Assembly: GCA_949296245.1 (NCBI GenBank)
Contig: CASFNW010000009.1
Span: 1-49,798, forward strand
Reading direction: 5' to 3'
Length of the DNA: 49,798 nucleotides
DNA from: an uncultured bacterium
GTDB taxonomy: Bacteria > Cyanobacteriota > Vampirovibrionia > Gastranaerophilales > Gastranaerophilaceae
Every line of letters starts with the position of its first letter. Position 1 is the stretch's first letter. The notes below the pieces were generated by a model. That model searched no databases. It was not told the DNA's origin and worked only from the letters and a program-made list of their open reading frames with translations. Below, in pieces: positions 39,701-43,780 of the stretch. The translations under genes and the position numbers were made by a program.

Positions 39701-41451
39701 CTTCCGCTTGTAGATACGCCCGTGCCGACATCTTTTGTCAGTCCGACATAGTTAGTAAATGTAGATGACCCTGCTGAGACAGCTATATCAAAATCTGCGC
39801 CTTTGGCAGTCTGTCTAATCTGGAAATGTCCGTCAACTATCTCTGCCTGCAGGTAGTTTGTTCTTTCCACGCCATCAGAGTCTGTGTACTTCTGTGTTGT
39901 CTGGTTTTTAATCCTTTGGATTATATCATCGATTGTATCGCCGTCTTCTACATTTATTTCGGTAGTAAGCATTTCGTCCGTAGCATTGCCAAGGTCGTCA
40001 ATTTTGCTGTATGAAATAAGGAAGTTACCGGACGTGAACTTGCCGCTGCCGTCAGCTTTTGCAATATCTGAGCCTTTTATACCGCTGTTTAAGCCCTTTA
40101 ACGTTACATAAGACCCGTCGCTGCCCATTACAAGGTTGCCGGTATTCATTACACCGCCTGTTGTAAAGCCAACGGCATTCGTAAAGTTTGAAGAGCCTTT
40201 TTCAACATTGATTTCTACAGCACCGGTTTTACTTGCTGTAAGAATTATTTGCCCGTCTTTAAGAATAGCACCTACTCCGTCGTCAGTAGCCTTATTTATC
40301 TGGTAGAGCAAGTCATCTATTGTAGTGTCAGAGCCTATTGTAAAAGTTTCGCCGTTTATGCTGAATGTACCTTCCGAAACAGTAAATCCCGCAGCGGAAG
40401 CAAAGTTTGTACCTTCCGTGCTGACTTTATTTCCGTTTGAATCAGTGATATTCAGTACTTTTGAAGACGGATTGTTAGTATCTGTCTGGACAGAAGCATT
40501 AAAACCCTCTGCCTCGAGTTTGTCTATAAGCACACCGACAGTATCTCCGTCAGCAACATCAATCTGCACGCCGCCGACAAAATATGCACCGCTTTTTATC
40601 CCCAAATCTTCCAGTTTAGTTGTTGTAGTAAGATTTCCGGTTACATTTAAATCTCCGACTGCATTTGTAATAGCTACAGAGCTTCCGGATTTTGCCGAGA
40701 TAGTAAACGCTCCCGTAGCTTTGTCTATTTTTGCAGTGTAGTTAGAATCAGCGTTGATTTTATTGATTAAATCTCCGACTGTTTCATCTGACTTTACGTT
40801 TATAACACGGGAACCAAGCTTGAAGCTGCCGCTTTTTACTCCGAGTTCAGACAACTTCATAGATTCTGAAATATCAGTACGCAGTGAAGTAATTGTATTT
40901 GAAGCGCTGTCAAACTTACCCGCAAACAAATCAGTAATCTTTGTACTTCCGGAAATTGATGTTCCGCTTATTACAGCGCTCTTTAGAACAGAGCAGGTAG
41001 CCAGCTGTGATACGGAAAGCTCAATTCTCTGAGGATTGGCCGAGTTATCCACAGTAACACCGGCAACATTACCGTTGGAGCTTGAGCCGGAAACAATAGA
41101 ATCGTTAGGGTTAGGATTTTTTAAGCTCTGAATATAATCATCCAGAGTAGATACTGTTTTGTTGTAGCTGTTATTAAGACTGTTGATAGTGTTTAATTTA
41201 TTAGCGTTAATAGTGTACTGTTCTTTCATTGCATCTATAGAATCCTGCAATGAAGCAATCTGTGAGCTGTAAGAATTGTTAATTGAGCCGATACCGAGTG
41301 AAGAATTTTGCAATGTAGCCAGAGCATTTTCGATAGAAGTTCTCTGATCCAACAAAGAATTCATCGAAGAAGTTTTTTTCGCAATCAATTGCGAAATCAT
41401 ACTGCTTATATTGGCATTAGTGCCGCCTAAATTACCTATTGAAAAATCCAT
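21790..41451 (-). CDS. Giant FliD-like surface/flagellar protein (6,553 aa)
   Basis: One uninterrupted frame of 19,662 bp. Residues 1-165 resemble a FliD N-terminal domain: a coiled coil rich in Gln and Asn (DQRTSIENALATLQ), then NPQRIELSVSQLA. The last 300 residues (about 6250-6553) resemble a FliD C-terminal domain: LNDSVEKLQSFVNRFNTAMN, KITQKLADIGI, VMDLLIGDDSNP and a final coiled coil (LLQLEQQYQLINEAI). Between them I count about 31 flagellin-hook-IN-type repeats of 90-125 residues (consensus: GxFxIT..., GDTxxDxIxKIN, GLxxTA, GTSxFTxxxGFT) and eight GLUG-type beta-helix modules (about residues 1478-4944), each opening with an EAxAxGYTVIxxAQE header, then DIDLS and GTLDGNGYTIKNL. No signal peptide is visible, so flagellar-type export is the likely route. 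An extended adhesive or receptor-binding structure at the filament tip is the best inference; a non-flagellar adhesin is the alternative. Confidence 0.85.
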   Translation of the reverse strand: MDFSIGNLGGTNANISSMISQLIAKKTSSMNSLLDQRTSIENALATLQNSSLGIGSINNSYSSQIASLQDSIDAMKEQYTINANKLNTINSLNNSYNKTVSTLDDYIQSLKNPNPNDSIVSGSSSNGNVAGVTVDNSANPQRIELSVSQLATCSVLKSAVISGTSISGSTKITDLFAGKFDSASNTITSLRTDISESMKLSELGVKSGSFKLGSRVINVKSDETVGDLINKINADSNYTAKIDKATGAFTISAKSGSSVAITNAVGDLNVTGNLTTTTKLEDLGIKSGAYFVGGVQIDVADGDTVGVLIDKLEAEGFNASVQTDTNNPSSKVLNITDSNGNKVSTEGTNFASAAGFTVSEGTFSINGETFTIGSDTTIDDLLYQINKATDDGVGAILKDGQIILTASKTGAVEINVEKGSSNFTNAVGFTTGGVMNTGNLVMGSDGSYVTLKGLNSGIKGSDIAKADGSGKFTSGNFLISYSKIDDLGNATDEMLTTEINVEDGDTIDDIIQRIKNQTTQKYTDSDGVERTNYLQAEIVDGHFQIRQTAKGADFDIAVSAGSSTFTNYVGLTKDVGTGVSTSGSATTYTGVNAVTDSTKFTEGSFKITASLANNPTKTETVTIEVGANETLQSVMDKINNSGLAIRAQLVTGSDGTQRLQLVHNNYGSGYQISVEAGDTNFTNVVGFTTSVSTGVSNDGTNSTLTGVVTGLDKNTTGYKEGSFVISTNKLSSDGKTASSEMASAIIEVDSSMSLQDIMDKINSATYKDASGNDVDLGLRASLTSDGRIQISQIHGGEGFDIKVEAGDTDFTQAAGLTKDVSVGVSSGSTSTYITGTKVYDGTFTEGSFKITTNKVGDDGKASSEMISVDVNIEAGKTLAEQLDSINAQLNTIGLSASVIADGADAGKIKIEQLNSGAGFDIKIEAGSTDFTEKLGLTTQVSTGVSNDGTYAYVLGKEYIVDEWFLSEQDVYVRGSVSGFDMQSSGFEYQTITLNYMATGDSFDIEITEDDTLEDINNKIESAIGSKFQFSFYTDPNGRVTIWAYGDSEMDQFSITATGDFLEKTGLDVDNPAGVTTGDFTVTTNKVDAEGNPLDEMQSVTVHYDSSMSLEDNIVAMNNQLAAIGLSMTAEGGMIKISQTNAGAGFDIKIEGGSTNFTELAGLTKSTSAATSTEGTSAKITGSAFTDRYQYGLTEGYFTITSGKVGEGVSATIHVEAGDSVGDVINKINNSGLDITAYLHEANYDPSYPYPEGMFGNLVIEQNNAGPDYFITVEAGNTNFTQVVGITSNVTTGVSNEAQNATLTGAIGSLDTGMTFTEGEFVITTNDVTHGTQEGYFADPNKFLSTTISVAKGDTLQDVIDKINQQCASIGISASLTSDGKIQLSQLNGGSGFTISVTAGSTNFTEKVGLTSSVSAGVSTGGSYTNITGTNNVTGPDSADKTGFDYTYTGGNKIDGFDFATSYGWNAVTSGPTGVNHTDKATAESQGYTTVSTAQELIAAFKSGAEKIMLMNDINMQGIDFETVGTFSGTFDGNGYFISNLTVENTSTYGGMFGSLDGAVIRNVGFINANVTTSDAAGILAGETTNNTVISGVYVKDSSVHADSLAFGAGALVGFAADSTAISNVMVEDTTVGGVAICLGGLVGCSYGGLTIGNSIVNNIHFDPSPIDGTLGAIGGLIGGIQDNGDPSAIRNNIVNFEYTGDAQYAGSILGYKAETGTEFNIAYQVSFSNLDAVGFGEYTESSSGPLQSFGYNDFSELLGSSSSFSLSYLKITQDSSKESGYKLSNISLESALGADYDTYKPNPASGASVTIEGSFNAGTFDVEIKDATTGSANGKFTITIQQGETVDSIVEKLNNELSAYGMSAELVDGKVTIKGGDAEGDRTIKFTDGTSNFVDYAGLGKVVKPDRITEEEAAQNGYIAIHSAQELIDAIGDGSDTAGKTFVLMNNINFSSVGAWGGFANFEGTFDGNGYFIDNLWLSGSNNTYMGLFNNVKNAVIKNLGIKDIKLSGSTTFGGVLAGQISDSTVENIVIDNVMTSSISMKSFGTIAGSILDVDINNVNLNNVNPFINGSMSLVMGGVAGTASSFSLGTGHNEITNHITNVTITNSYFGSRYDGVQSGGIVGSGHYVSISDVFVNVVHSASGSSSQIGEVAGTLYDSEVSGVVYTGSRQIAGINSNSTIHNVDVIGSSLADTICEHWESDGLKTPDGSFYVVGSIEQIFGTGWQDHLAGQAYVEKNGAEESYTTNIIEKGDFSTGNFKITAGVQGSEVTAEITVDDEDTIDDIINKINSAGLGVTASITADGKFTITSNSADPDFRIKVESGSSDFLSYVGMASDVQNTGVLIQGSDVNQFTTLTGSANVTADTEITSGSFKINGVTINVSGTIEDALSQINNYTDKTGVIAELVKNDTGKYNVVLRAEKTGTGTSIYVEGGTSNFGVVAGLTTQSVGGGAALGTEGVKQTITGSKDVIHKLTEAEAEAQGYTVIHNAQEFVDKINANKSGKFMLMGDIDLSTISYTSITNFAGTLDGNGYTIKNLGTSSSPATNGLFSSTGANAVIKNLNIENFIVKNTSSSSIAGILVGQAAGTLTVENINVSDSSVQGGLVGLIGGFQGTGYTPLNVSNIFIDQDVVFNGTVSAGSITGSAARSNLYFSNIESHAQITSDKYLGGIVGSFNSGAIEFDNILFDGDLSSSHTSLEAGALIGYVSNEDQQNRLHNIYVSAKYHDMSNPLVPYGSEIKKVNIFGTGFSDTNYQDFEFINFNYNAGYIDFGFDSYEEYKILNTEMFDNITGSRQFYSSPYTQISAGTVEVNGTTITLTAGTIDDAIGQINAKSSQTGVTAAIKDNKVVFMSDSSFTVAEGTSDFVQKTGTAGYTVNSVTESTRGDVVTGTQDLNKISAEEAEDLGYTVVTTKSELISALQANENVMLMNDIDMSGAATISTYSGILNGNGYTIKNLTNALINTTSSGTIIKNLKIDGANVNTTASYGSLLVKRSSGPLTFENIEVTNSTLTATTTYAGILLGYASVSDVLNFKNIKIADTVSVTGTSYVGGMAGGLRSSNALVQNVKVSAHIDGSNYLGGIFGVVSSDVTFDNVVSNGIITSDNNTSELYAGGFVGYKSGESSRLTFTDSYADVYMQIDESTTNSSYINQFVGKVGQSSTTFRNSYYLSSNAFTDAGEQGTATTTEKTVDSYDENWSSRKISFTEDEAVALGYTVIHNASEFRSAITSDLDGKFMLVGDIDLSTVSYSDIGNFSGTLDGNGYTIKNFTSSSSLGLFTSTQDGATFKNLTLDNIHIEDGSVESGVLVGQAYGDLTIDNVVVRNSSVEGYAAGGLVGNVKYSATNPVIVTINNVYIANDVELTSNVGSAGGVIAAFTWYNQDNIGSHLYISNVSSFAKVKSTVSGSHGAISAGGIVGATGVSTDISNVRVGGSVTSVSNSGGVIGGYSYYSQQHNATINVNNAYVTSTITNSNTDGSIGAIIGLQQKVTGNTYNISNSYYSNSSYTDMFGGTYNSSTATLAQDREFFASQYFTYWKYNPNTQSSNLPSIPLFTKGLEIAGVDISLSNGDNINTIIGKINEKTSSTGVTAEIVNGHIQFSSEEKFSLSGGSSASSGLNNPYGASLLMKYLGVEGDMYGAGVLTSSVSGLNRDTILDGLTSGTLKLNSMQSSYNTNITINAGDTLGDIIDRINDTDGFRAGIDSEGRFYIEDLNHYYNSNIIVRPEFNVDNSDTNFENLLGLGSYTTTYEDKSESTTLKTLTGSSSVTGNETLESGTFTLMLGDKSQNFTVNQGETINSILDKINASSVGISAYIENNKIVLITDEQTPDNIALKEVSGNFGTVSGLTTITNYGGESVVGHEGSYTTLTGSNKVSAPLTKAEAEAKGYVTVSTAQELRTAMLNSSTSKTIVLMNDIDMSGFGASISSFAGTIDGNGYTLKNYTNTDGLIKTTKGSVTIKNLNIDNFNVSGSSSSDYHSLLIDNTSYSVTVDSVNITNSQVNGLQHSGALIGYSSGAVSINNVSIDENTLIKASSHYGGALIGSMSGHTLSINNVYSAAQIDCLDEAGGLVGQVGSNLIGLTVKDVFIEGTINVSSTSGYSAGLIGKFTKSSSLLTDISNVIINSDFLVAHKDADSATGTFHANILSNASLSGEWIFYNADKAGSSVDAAGTNDSLTSAEIAAGYDKYTFVSNNYTQISAGTIQINGQNIMLSGGNIGTAINEINEYSSKTGVTASVEDGKVVFKNTQYGSNGISITAGTSDFVQVTGTAGYAIAAPTTTVEGGRVEGSSWISSSTNYTEAEAQALGYTVVKTAQQLITAIGSNTDKIMLVGNINFASYSGSWTIDGFDGVLDGNGYTISGLKQTLITSTTDGAVIKNLKIDGANVSNNTVYTGFLVGQAKGSITFENIEITNSALTGTTRVGALVGSVAANSVFLADNIYIGYDVTVSGSQQVGGLAGMVLSNTKSVVTNVTAAAQIQASSYLGLGGIIGYAYSDATFENVKSEGSINTTYTGSGTLYMGGFIGFLNSTKQNNIIFKDTFASVKMTKGATPSISNYDTVNQYVGYNSNISNTTYNLDTAHYRRDDSVSAGYGGTDGGEIGTGLSVYLTPYDAGFDGSWTVKSAVLSETKAAAQGYTVIHNAQEFVDKIKADLDGKFILMDNIDLSTVSYTSISNFKGTLDGNGFSIKNYTYGGSSSAALFFSTSDGAVIKNLTLDGFSVFNSSSGEANAALIAYAQGDTTIENVTVKNSEITGGGTVGALIGQSLTGISINIDNVYIDSTVEVSGNNVAADNVNAGGMIGQVASSSSILIVKNSVSNAIISNARNAGQVAGMNSAATLVQNVQTGGSISGRSIGSVFGFGYYQQDNYINNVYTSTKLSLVTDTSMDYNGAAVFANCFSGRIFNSYSVSSSGVTALYNYGNGSTMSSGNKSYSSSSLNSLTASKVIYQDTYSHASAGTVIINGVSIMLDEASLSQALGTINEYSDKTGVKAYINASNKLVFEAIEGSGKGVTITKGTSDFYKAVSSSATSISNSVTKTTGSVKLTEDTKFDGLSDGSITIDGTTIYYRSDMTVGQIIDAINSATGGKSNNTIWDPYISQKFTAGLDEQGRFFIKTDGEVSFTGNIEKFIGFEAGTAANNAELQLGADEAFSTLTGTKNVNVNSDVSSGDFYINYNGNSQKFTVGENETIQSVMDKITNSSLGVTATIQNGKIVITANEANSGRIYITDGTSNFSEMAGFTSEGAQSGTTAQGSDTVYMSANTALSAQGAYSDGNFFVHLTDTDGDITSTAEIDISASDSIQDIISKINDSGLGVTAYIDETTGKLAIKRDPSAEAGGVLVTKGTSDFTNKIGFTSGGEQNVVTNAGSTAELISQNTATNAKFTDGNFIIQMTDKDGNVTSEHVFEVSAGDTAQKIAQMITDAGIGLTAYVDNATDKMVIKRNTDSGEGGFIIQKGTSDFTTVMNFTSGGYEIGVKDDGETASITSLYNVASAGNFTAGTFYINGTEITITEADLNSSDKIQTILDRITELTDVIATLDNQNRIVLTKKASAGEGEIEVVKGTSDFTTKFGFTSGGYQNATVTNGTTATITSGLTSYNTKVSAGDFYLQLTGDNATDAIKVTVDEGDTVGTIIDKINAMDIGITASWDSSANKIVLTRDAETGEGGINVIKGTSDFTNLVGFTSGGQQDPATVNGNTASITSSNQVGPDTAVSKGNFIIRFNGNDHVIELTDDTTIESVIDKINQIDGLTAVYDDTTKKITITRDGDSGEGNFEIIKGTSNFTTVAGFTTGGTQSSSAIKGSKASITSTNSVNDSQKFTQGDFTINLTGENAASIKVDVDSNDTIVSIVDKINALNAGVTASYDNTTGLITISRDAETGDGAIEIVKGSSNFTNVVGFTQGGSSNASFNDGEYAEITAQKSAAANQHFGAGDFTIRLTGDNASGITIDVTANDTIQSIIDKINAADAGVSAYLNDDNKLVIKRDADTGAGGIEIVKGSSSFTTDIGLTTGGDEYSGIHDAGETAKIVSKQDVSTAQGSYTAGNFFIQMLDKNGNPEANGLIQIDINQSGNTVDDINTIINNINAKNAGITASIENGKLVLTRDESLDAGSFVVLKGTSDFTNVIGLTTGGNLETGVYESGNAATHTVLTSQDLGKKLVSDSMTLGSIGVKTGTFRINGVDINVKTSDTIYDLVSRINSVFSDPKYEGIAVTASYENGEMVLRSKEASSTARITVERGTSNFTDVANFTNAYQNSSDLGIMDEGHNAHFTINGKEYDMALDLNDITDDNVYNGNNLIYLDEDGNVVTSADDASITIEVKQTGNTTIDIGRNLLNDSVEKLQSFVNRFNTAMNAAANPIMSDDTEFATFINQIKSALTSNIGSMNKITQKLADIGIIVKITGGTNSNMGTVEMSLSKTNGQYDYVEAFYDDPQKVMDLLIGDDSNPLDYSVAGSFTRLSDTLHYALENNRGGYFKVTPRSMEAQQKALKREITKTTFDLNELKNTASGDNGLQGLSEYLLQLEQQYQLINEAIIALNSQYSSSITRLVLNKNNASFNPIVS
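22680..26610 (-). repeat. C-terminal array of about 12 hook-IN repeats in the giant gene
   Basis: Covers about residues 4945-6255. The units are regular, 100-115 residues each, ending GTSDFTxxxGFTSGG and starting with a tail such as TASITS, then GNFxIxxxG. Six or seven consecutive units share RDAETGEGGIxxxKGTSDFT-type wording, so this is the most homogeneous part of the gene and the likeliest place for unit gain or loss by recombination. Confidence 0.75.
26620..37020 (-). repeat. Eight GLUG-type beta-helix modules alternating with hook-IN units
   Basis: Modules lie at about 36060-37020, 34750-35740, 33070-34050, 31860-32775, 30800-31857, 28890-29840, 27605-28590 and 26620-27600. Each has a header (GYTVIHNAQEF or a variant), MLMxDIDLS, then GTLDGNGYTIKNL and a ladder of short strands with Gly-Leu-Ile-Gly turns (GGLVGxxxG), the GLUG pattern that forms right-handed beta helices. 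Modules 4-5 and 7-8 are joined directly; the others have one to three hook-IN units between them. Some headers are almost identical at DNA level (near 27520, 31790 and 33980). Confidence 0.75.
37100..41000 (-). repeat. N-terminal array of about 11 hook-IN repeats in the giant gene
   Basis: Covers about residues 150-1450. Units are longer and more varied than in the C-terminal array (up to 150 residues) and mostly end GLTxxVSTGVSxxGTxxxLTG. One unit (nt about 38250-38560) is strongly diverged and carries aromatic residues (DEWFLSEQDVYV, FSFYTDPNGRVTIWAYGD), suggesting a specialised surface. Confidence 0.7.
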
Positions 41452-41488
41452 TTCGGCTCACATTGACTATCCACTACAACATATCAAT

Positions 41489-41517
41489 AGTATATCACAT
41501 TGACATAAAGTCTTCAA
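41489..41517 (-). promoter_or_regulatory. Promoter of the giant FliD-like gene
   Basis: On the minus strand TTGAAG (41517-41512) and TATACT (41494-41489) are 17 bases apart, 37 bases before the ATG. This is a housekeeping-type promoter; no flagellar sigma28 signature was seen. Confidence 0.6.
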
Positions 41518-41528
41518 TCCTGTAATAA
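41500..41528 (+). promoter_or_regulatory. Candidate plus-strand promoter overlapping the giant gene's promoter
   Basis: TTGACA (41500-41505), a perfect -35 box, and TAATAA (41523-41528) are 17 bases apart. It overlaps the minus-strand promoter almost completely and would give a leader of about 170 bases before the Omp85 gene. Confidence 0.4.
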
Positions 41529-41664
41529 CTATATATTAACAATTGTAATAATTACGACTGATACTAAACTATTTTAAAATATAATTTATTAAGGCAGTGT
41601 CCTCAATACACTAAATGTATGAAAAATTTACCAAACTTAATGTGGTACTTTTTTATTTTATGGT

Positions 41665-41670
41665 TATAAT
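41665..41670 (+). promoter_or_regulatory. -10 box close to the Omp85 gene
   Basis: A perfect TATAAT with TGG just upstream places a transcription start near 41677, about 30 bases before the proposed ATT start. No good -35 box is at the matching distance, so it may work as an extended -10 promoter. Confidence 0.45.
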
Positions 41671-41706
41671 TTTTATATAGGAAGTATTAGAGATAGGAAT
41701 ACGACA

Positions 41707-43683
41707 ATTTCTGTTGTAAAAAATATATTTTTAACAATATTTTTATCTTTGGGGTTGATGGTTGTACAGGCATACCCTTCTTATGCTGCTGTTAAATGGA
41801 AATTCTGGGAAAAAGACAAGAGCAACACGGAACAAACTCTGCCGGAAAATAACAGTGAAACAGATGAAGATTCTCTATGGAACAAGATCCATTCAGACAC
41901 ACAAAAACTGCAGGCTGAAAAGACTCAAACTTCTGATGTAAAATTTCATTCTGTTGAAATTGTCGGAAACAATCTTGTCAGTACAGATGAAATTATGCAG
42001 AATATTACTATTCAGCCCGGAGACCCGTACAGTGTGGAAGCTGTCCAGCAGAATCTTAAGGCTGTATATGATATGGGTTATTTCAGCGACAAGATGAGAG
42101 CAATTCCTGTCAAAATAGATGATAAAAATATTAAAATAAGAATAATTGTACAGGAAAACGTCCCTATCACTGACTTCAACATTACAGGCAACAATTCTGT
42201 TGCCACAGGAGATCTTCTTCAAATACTCGATTCTCTCTTAAACAAGCCGCAGAATATTCTTAAACTGAATGATGCTATTACGGAAATACAAGAATACTAT
42301 GCCAGTCAGGGTTATATTCTTGCAAGGGTAACAAGTATTACAGACGACCCTGACGGAATGGTTAATATTGCAATAGACGAAGGTAAAATCGGCTCTATTG
42401 TTATTGAAGGCAACAAAAAGACAAAAGAATTTGTCGTAAGAAGAAACATTCTCACTCAGCCCGGTACAATCTACAATGAAAATCTTATCAAACAGGATTT
42501 GATGAGGTTGTACGGCACTCAGGCATTTAAGGATGTAAAAAGAACAATTGAAAGAAGTGAAGATAATCCCGAAGCCTATGACGTAACAATCCATCTTGAA
42601 GAACAAAGAACAGGAACAATATCTATAGGCGGCGGTCTTGATACGGCAACCGGTCTGTTTGGTACAGGCGGCTTTACAGATAACAACTTCAGGGGATTAG
42701 GTCAAAGAGTATCTTTAAACCTGTTAGCCGGTACAGGTATTGTTATGGCTGACAGTTCAATGCTGAACAGAGCTAATTTACAGGCAGAATTAAGCTGGTT
42801 TGAACCCAAGTTCAGAGGTACAGACAATGCCTTGATGGTGAAATTATTCGGACGTGATTATGCCAGCTACCAGATTCCTCTGGCAGTTGAACAAAGATTT
42901 GGTATAGAATCCACCATATCCAGAGCATTTACTTCATTTCCTCATTTGACGGGAGCCTTCACAGTAGGTTTAGAAAATGTTCATGTTAAAGAAGGCGACG
43001 GAAACCAGATTGCAGGGCTTTATGCGGCACACAATATTCCTATCTCAGAACGTGCAAAACAACTGCAAGGCGGCTTGTTCCTTACACTGTCGCCAAGTCT
43101 TGTATACGATACAAGGGACAGCAGCACTCTGCCAAGACAGGGTGTATTTGCAAATGTCAGATTTGATGAATCTTTTGCACTTGATGAATTTGAAAATACA
43201 TTCGGGAAACTATCAGGCGGTATCAAAAGGTATTACCCTGTCGGCAAAAAATCATCAGTTTCACTTGCATTCAGAGCAGGAGGAAAAATCCACGGAGATA
43301 TGCCCGAGGTTATGGCTTACCGTTTAGGCGGACCTTACACGGTTAGAGGTTTCAGAATGAGCGGTATAGGTACCGGTACAGGATTTATGATGGGTCAGGC
43401 AGAATTTCAAACGCCAATCCCCTTCTTAGACAGAATTACAGACGCAAAATTTTTGGATAACATAAGAATTGCGGCGTTTGTTGATGCAGGTCAGATATAT
43501 GGCTCTACAGTAACAAACGAAATATACAACAGACCTATTCATGCAATTACCGCAGGTGTGGGTGTAAGAGTATTTGTACCGGGTGTCGGACCTTTGAGCA
43601 TAGACTGGGGTTATCCGCTTACAGGTGTACCTGAAGGAACATCAAAAGGTGCATTTACGTTCGGCGTAGGCGAATTCTACTAG
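41707..43683 (+). CDS. bamA: Omp85/BamA-family outer membrane protein with three POTRA domains
   Basis: Inserts beta-barrel proteins into the outer membrane. After a signal peptide come three POTRA domains (starting near VKFHSVEIVGNNLVSTDEI, ITDFNITGNNSVATGDL and IGSIVIEGNKKTKEFVVRRN), the number usual in cyanobacterial Omp85, then a 16-strand-type barrel with GGGLDTATGLFGTGGFTDNNF, the lid-loop motif VRGF and a terminal aromatic residue (FGVGEFY). I placed the start at an ATT (41707): from here the peptide reads SVVKNIFLTIFLSLGLMVV ... SYAA, a full signal peptide, and AGGA lies eight bases upstream. The first conventional start in frame is TTG 41749 (644 aa), which would remove most of the signal peptide. 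The gene is divergent from the giant FliD-like gene. Confidence 0.92.
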   Translation: MSVVKNIFLTIFLSLGLMVVQAYPSYAAVKWKFWEKDKSNTEQTLPENNSETDEDSLWNKIHSDTQKLQAEKTQTSDVKFHSVEIVGNNLVSTDEIMQNITIQPGDPYSVEAVQQNLKAVYDMGYFSDKMRAIPVKIDDKNIKIRIIVQENVPITDFNITGNNSVATGDLLQILDSLLNKPQNILKLNDAITEIQEYYASQGYILARVTSITDDPDGMVNIAIDEGKIGSIVIEGNKKTKEFVVRRNILTQPGTIYNENLIKQDLMRLYGTQAFKDVKRTIERSEDNPEAYDVTIHLEEQRTGTISIGGGLDTATGLFGTGGFTDNNFRGLGQRVSLNLLAGTGIVMADSSMLNRANLQAELSWFEPKFRGTDNALMVKLFGRDYASYQIPLAVEQRFGIESTISRAFTSFPHLTGAFTVGLENVHVKEGDGNQIAGLYAAHNIPISERAKQLQGGLFLTLSPSLVYDTRDSSTLPRQGVFANVRFDESFALDEFENTFGKLSGGIKRYYPVGKKSSVSLAFRAGGKIHGDMPEVMAYRLGGPYTVRGFRMSGIGTGTGFMMGQAEFQTPIPFLDRITDAKFLDNIRIAAFVDAGQIYGSTVTNEIYNRPIHAITAGVGVRVFVPGVGPLSIDWGYPLTGVPEGTSKGAFTFGVGEFY

Positions 43684-43699
43684 TATACAACTGTCTACT

Positions 43700-43727
43700 T
43701 TGACAGAATTAAAATGAACAATATAAT
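43700..43727 (+). promoter_or_regulatory. Near-consensus promoter of the envelope gene cluster
   Basis: TTGACA (43700-43705) and TATAAT (43722-43727), both perfect sigma70 boxes, are 16 bases apart and 53 bases before the glycine-zipper gene. Confidence 0.75.
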
Positions 43728-43780
43728 TAAATAATCGTTAGAAAAAATAACAAACAAAAATAAACTACGGAGGATAGGCA

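Noticed and set aside
22680..41000. CRISPR-like appearance of regularly spaced similar DNA segments
   Set aside because: The segments are long, diverged and in frame with protein repeats; there are no short identical repeats with unique spacers and no cas genes.
22450..41032. Many plus-strand open frames of 60-140 codons opposite the giant gene
   Set aside because: They follow from the repetitive codon pattern of the minus-strand gene, lack ribosome binding sites and give low-complexity products. They are shadows.
21790..41451. Giant frame as an assembly artefact or as several joined genes
   Set aside because: There is no internal stop or frameshift, units differ from one another at DNA level, and the two ends fit one FliD-like protein. 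Misassembly could still change the unit number, but not create the frame.
21790..41451. Giant gene as a phage tail fibre or prophage gene
   Set aside because: No phage structural, integrase or lysis genes surround it, and the end domains and repeats are of flagellar cap type.
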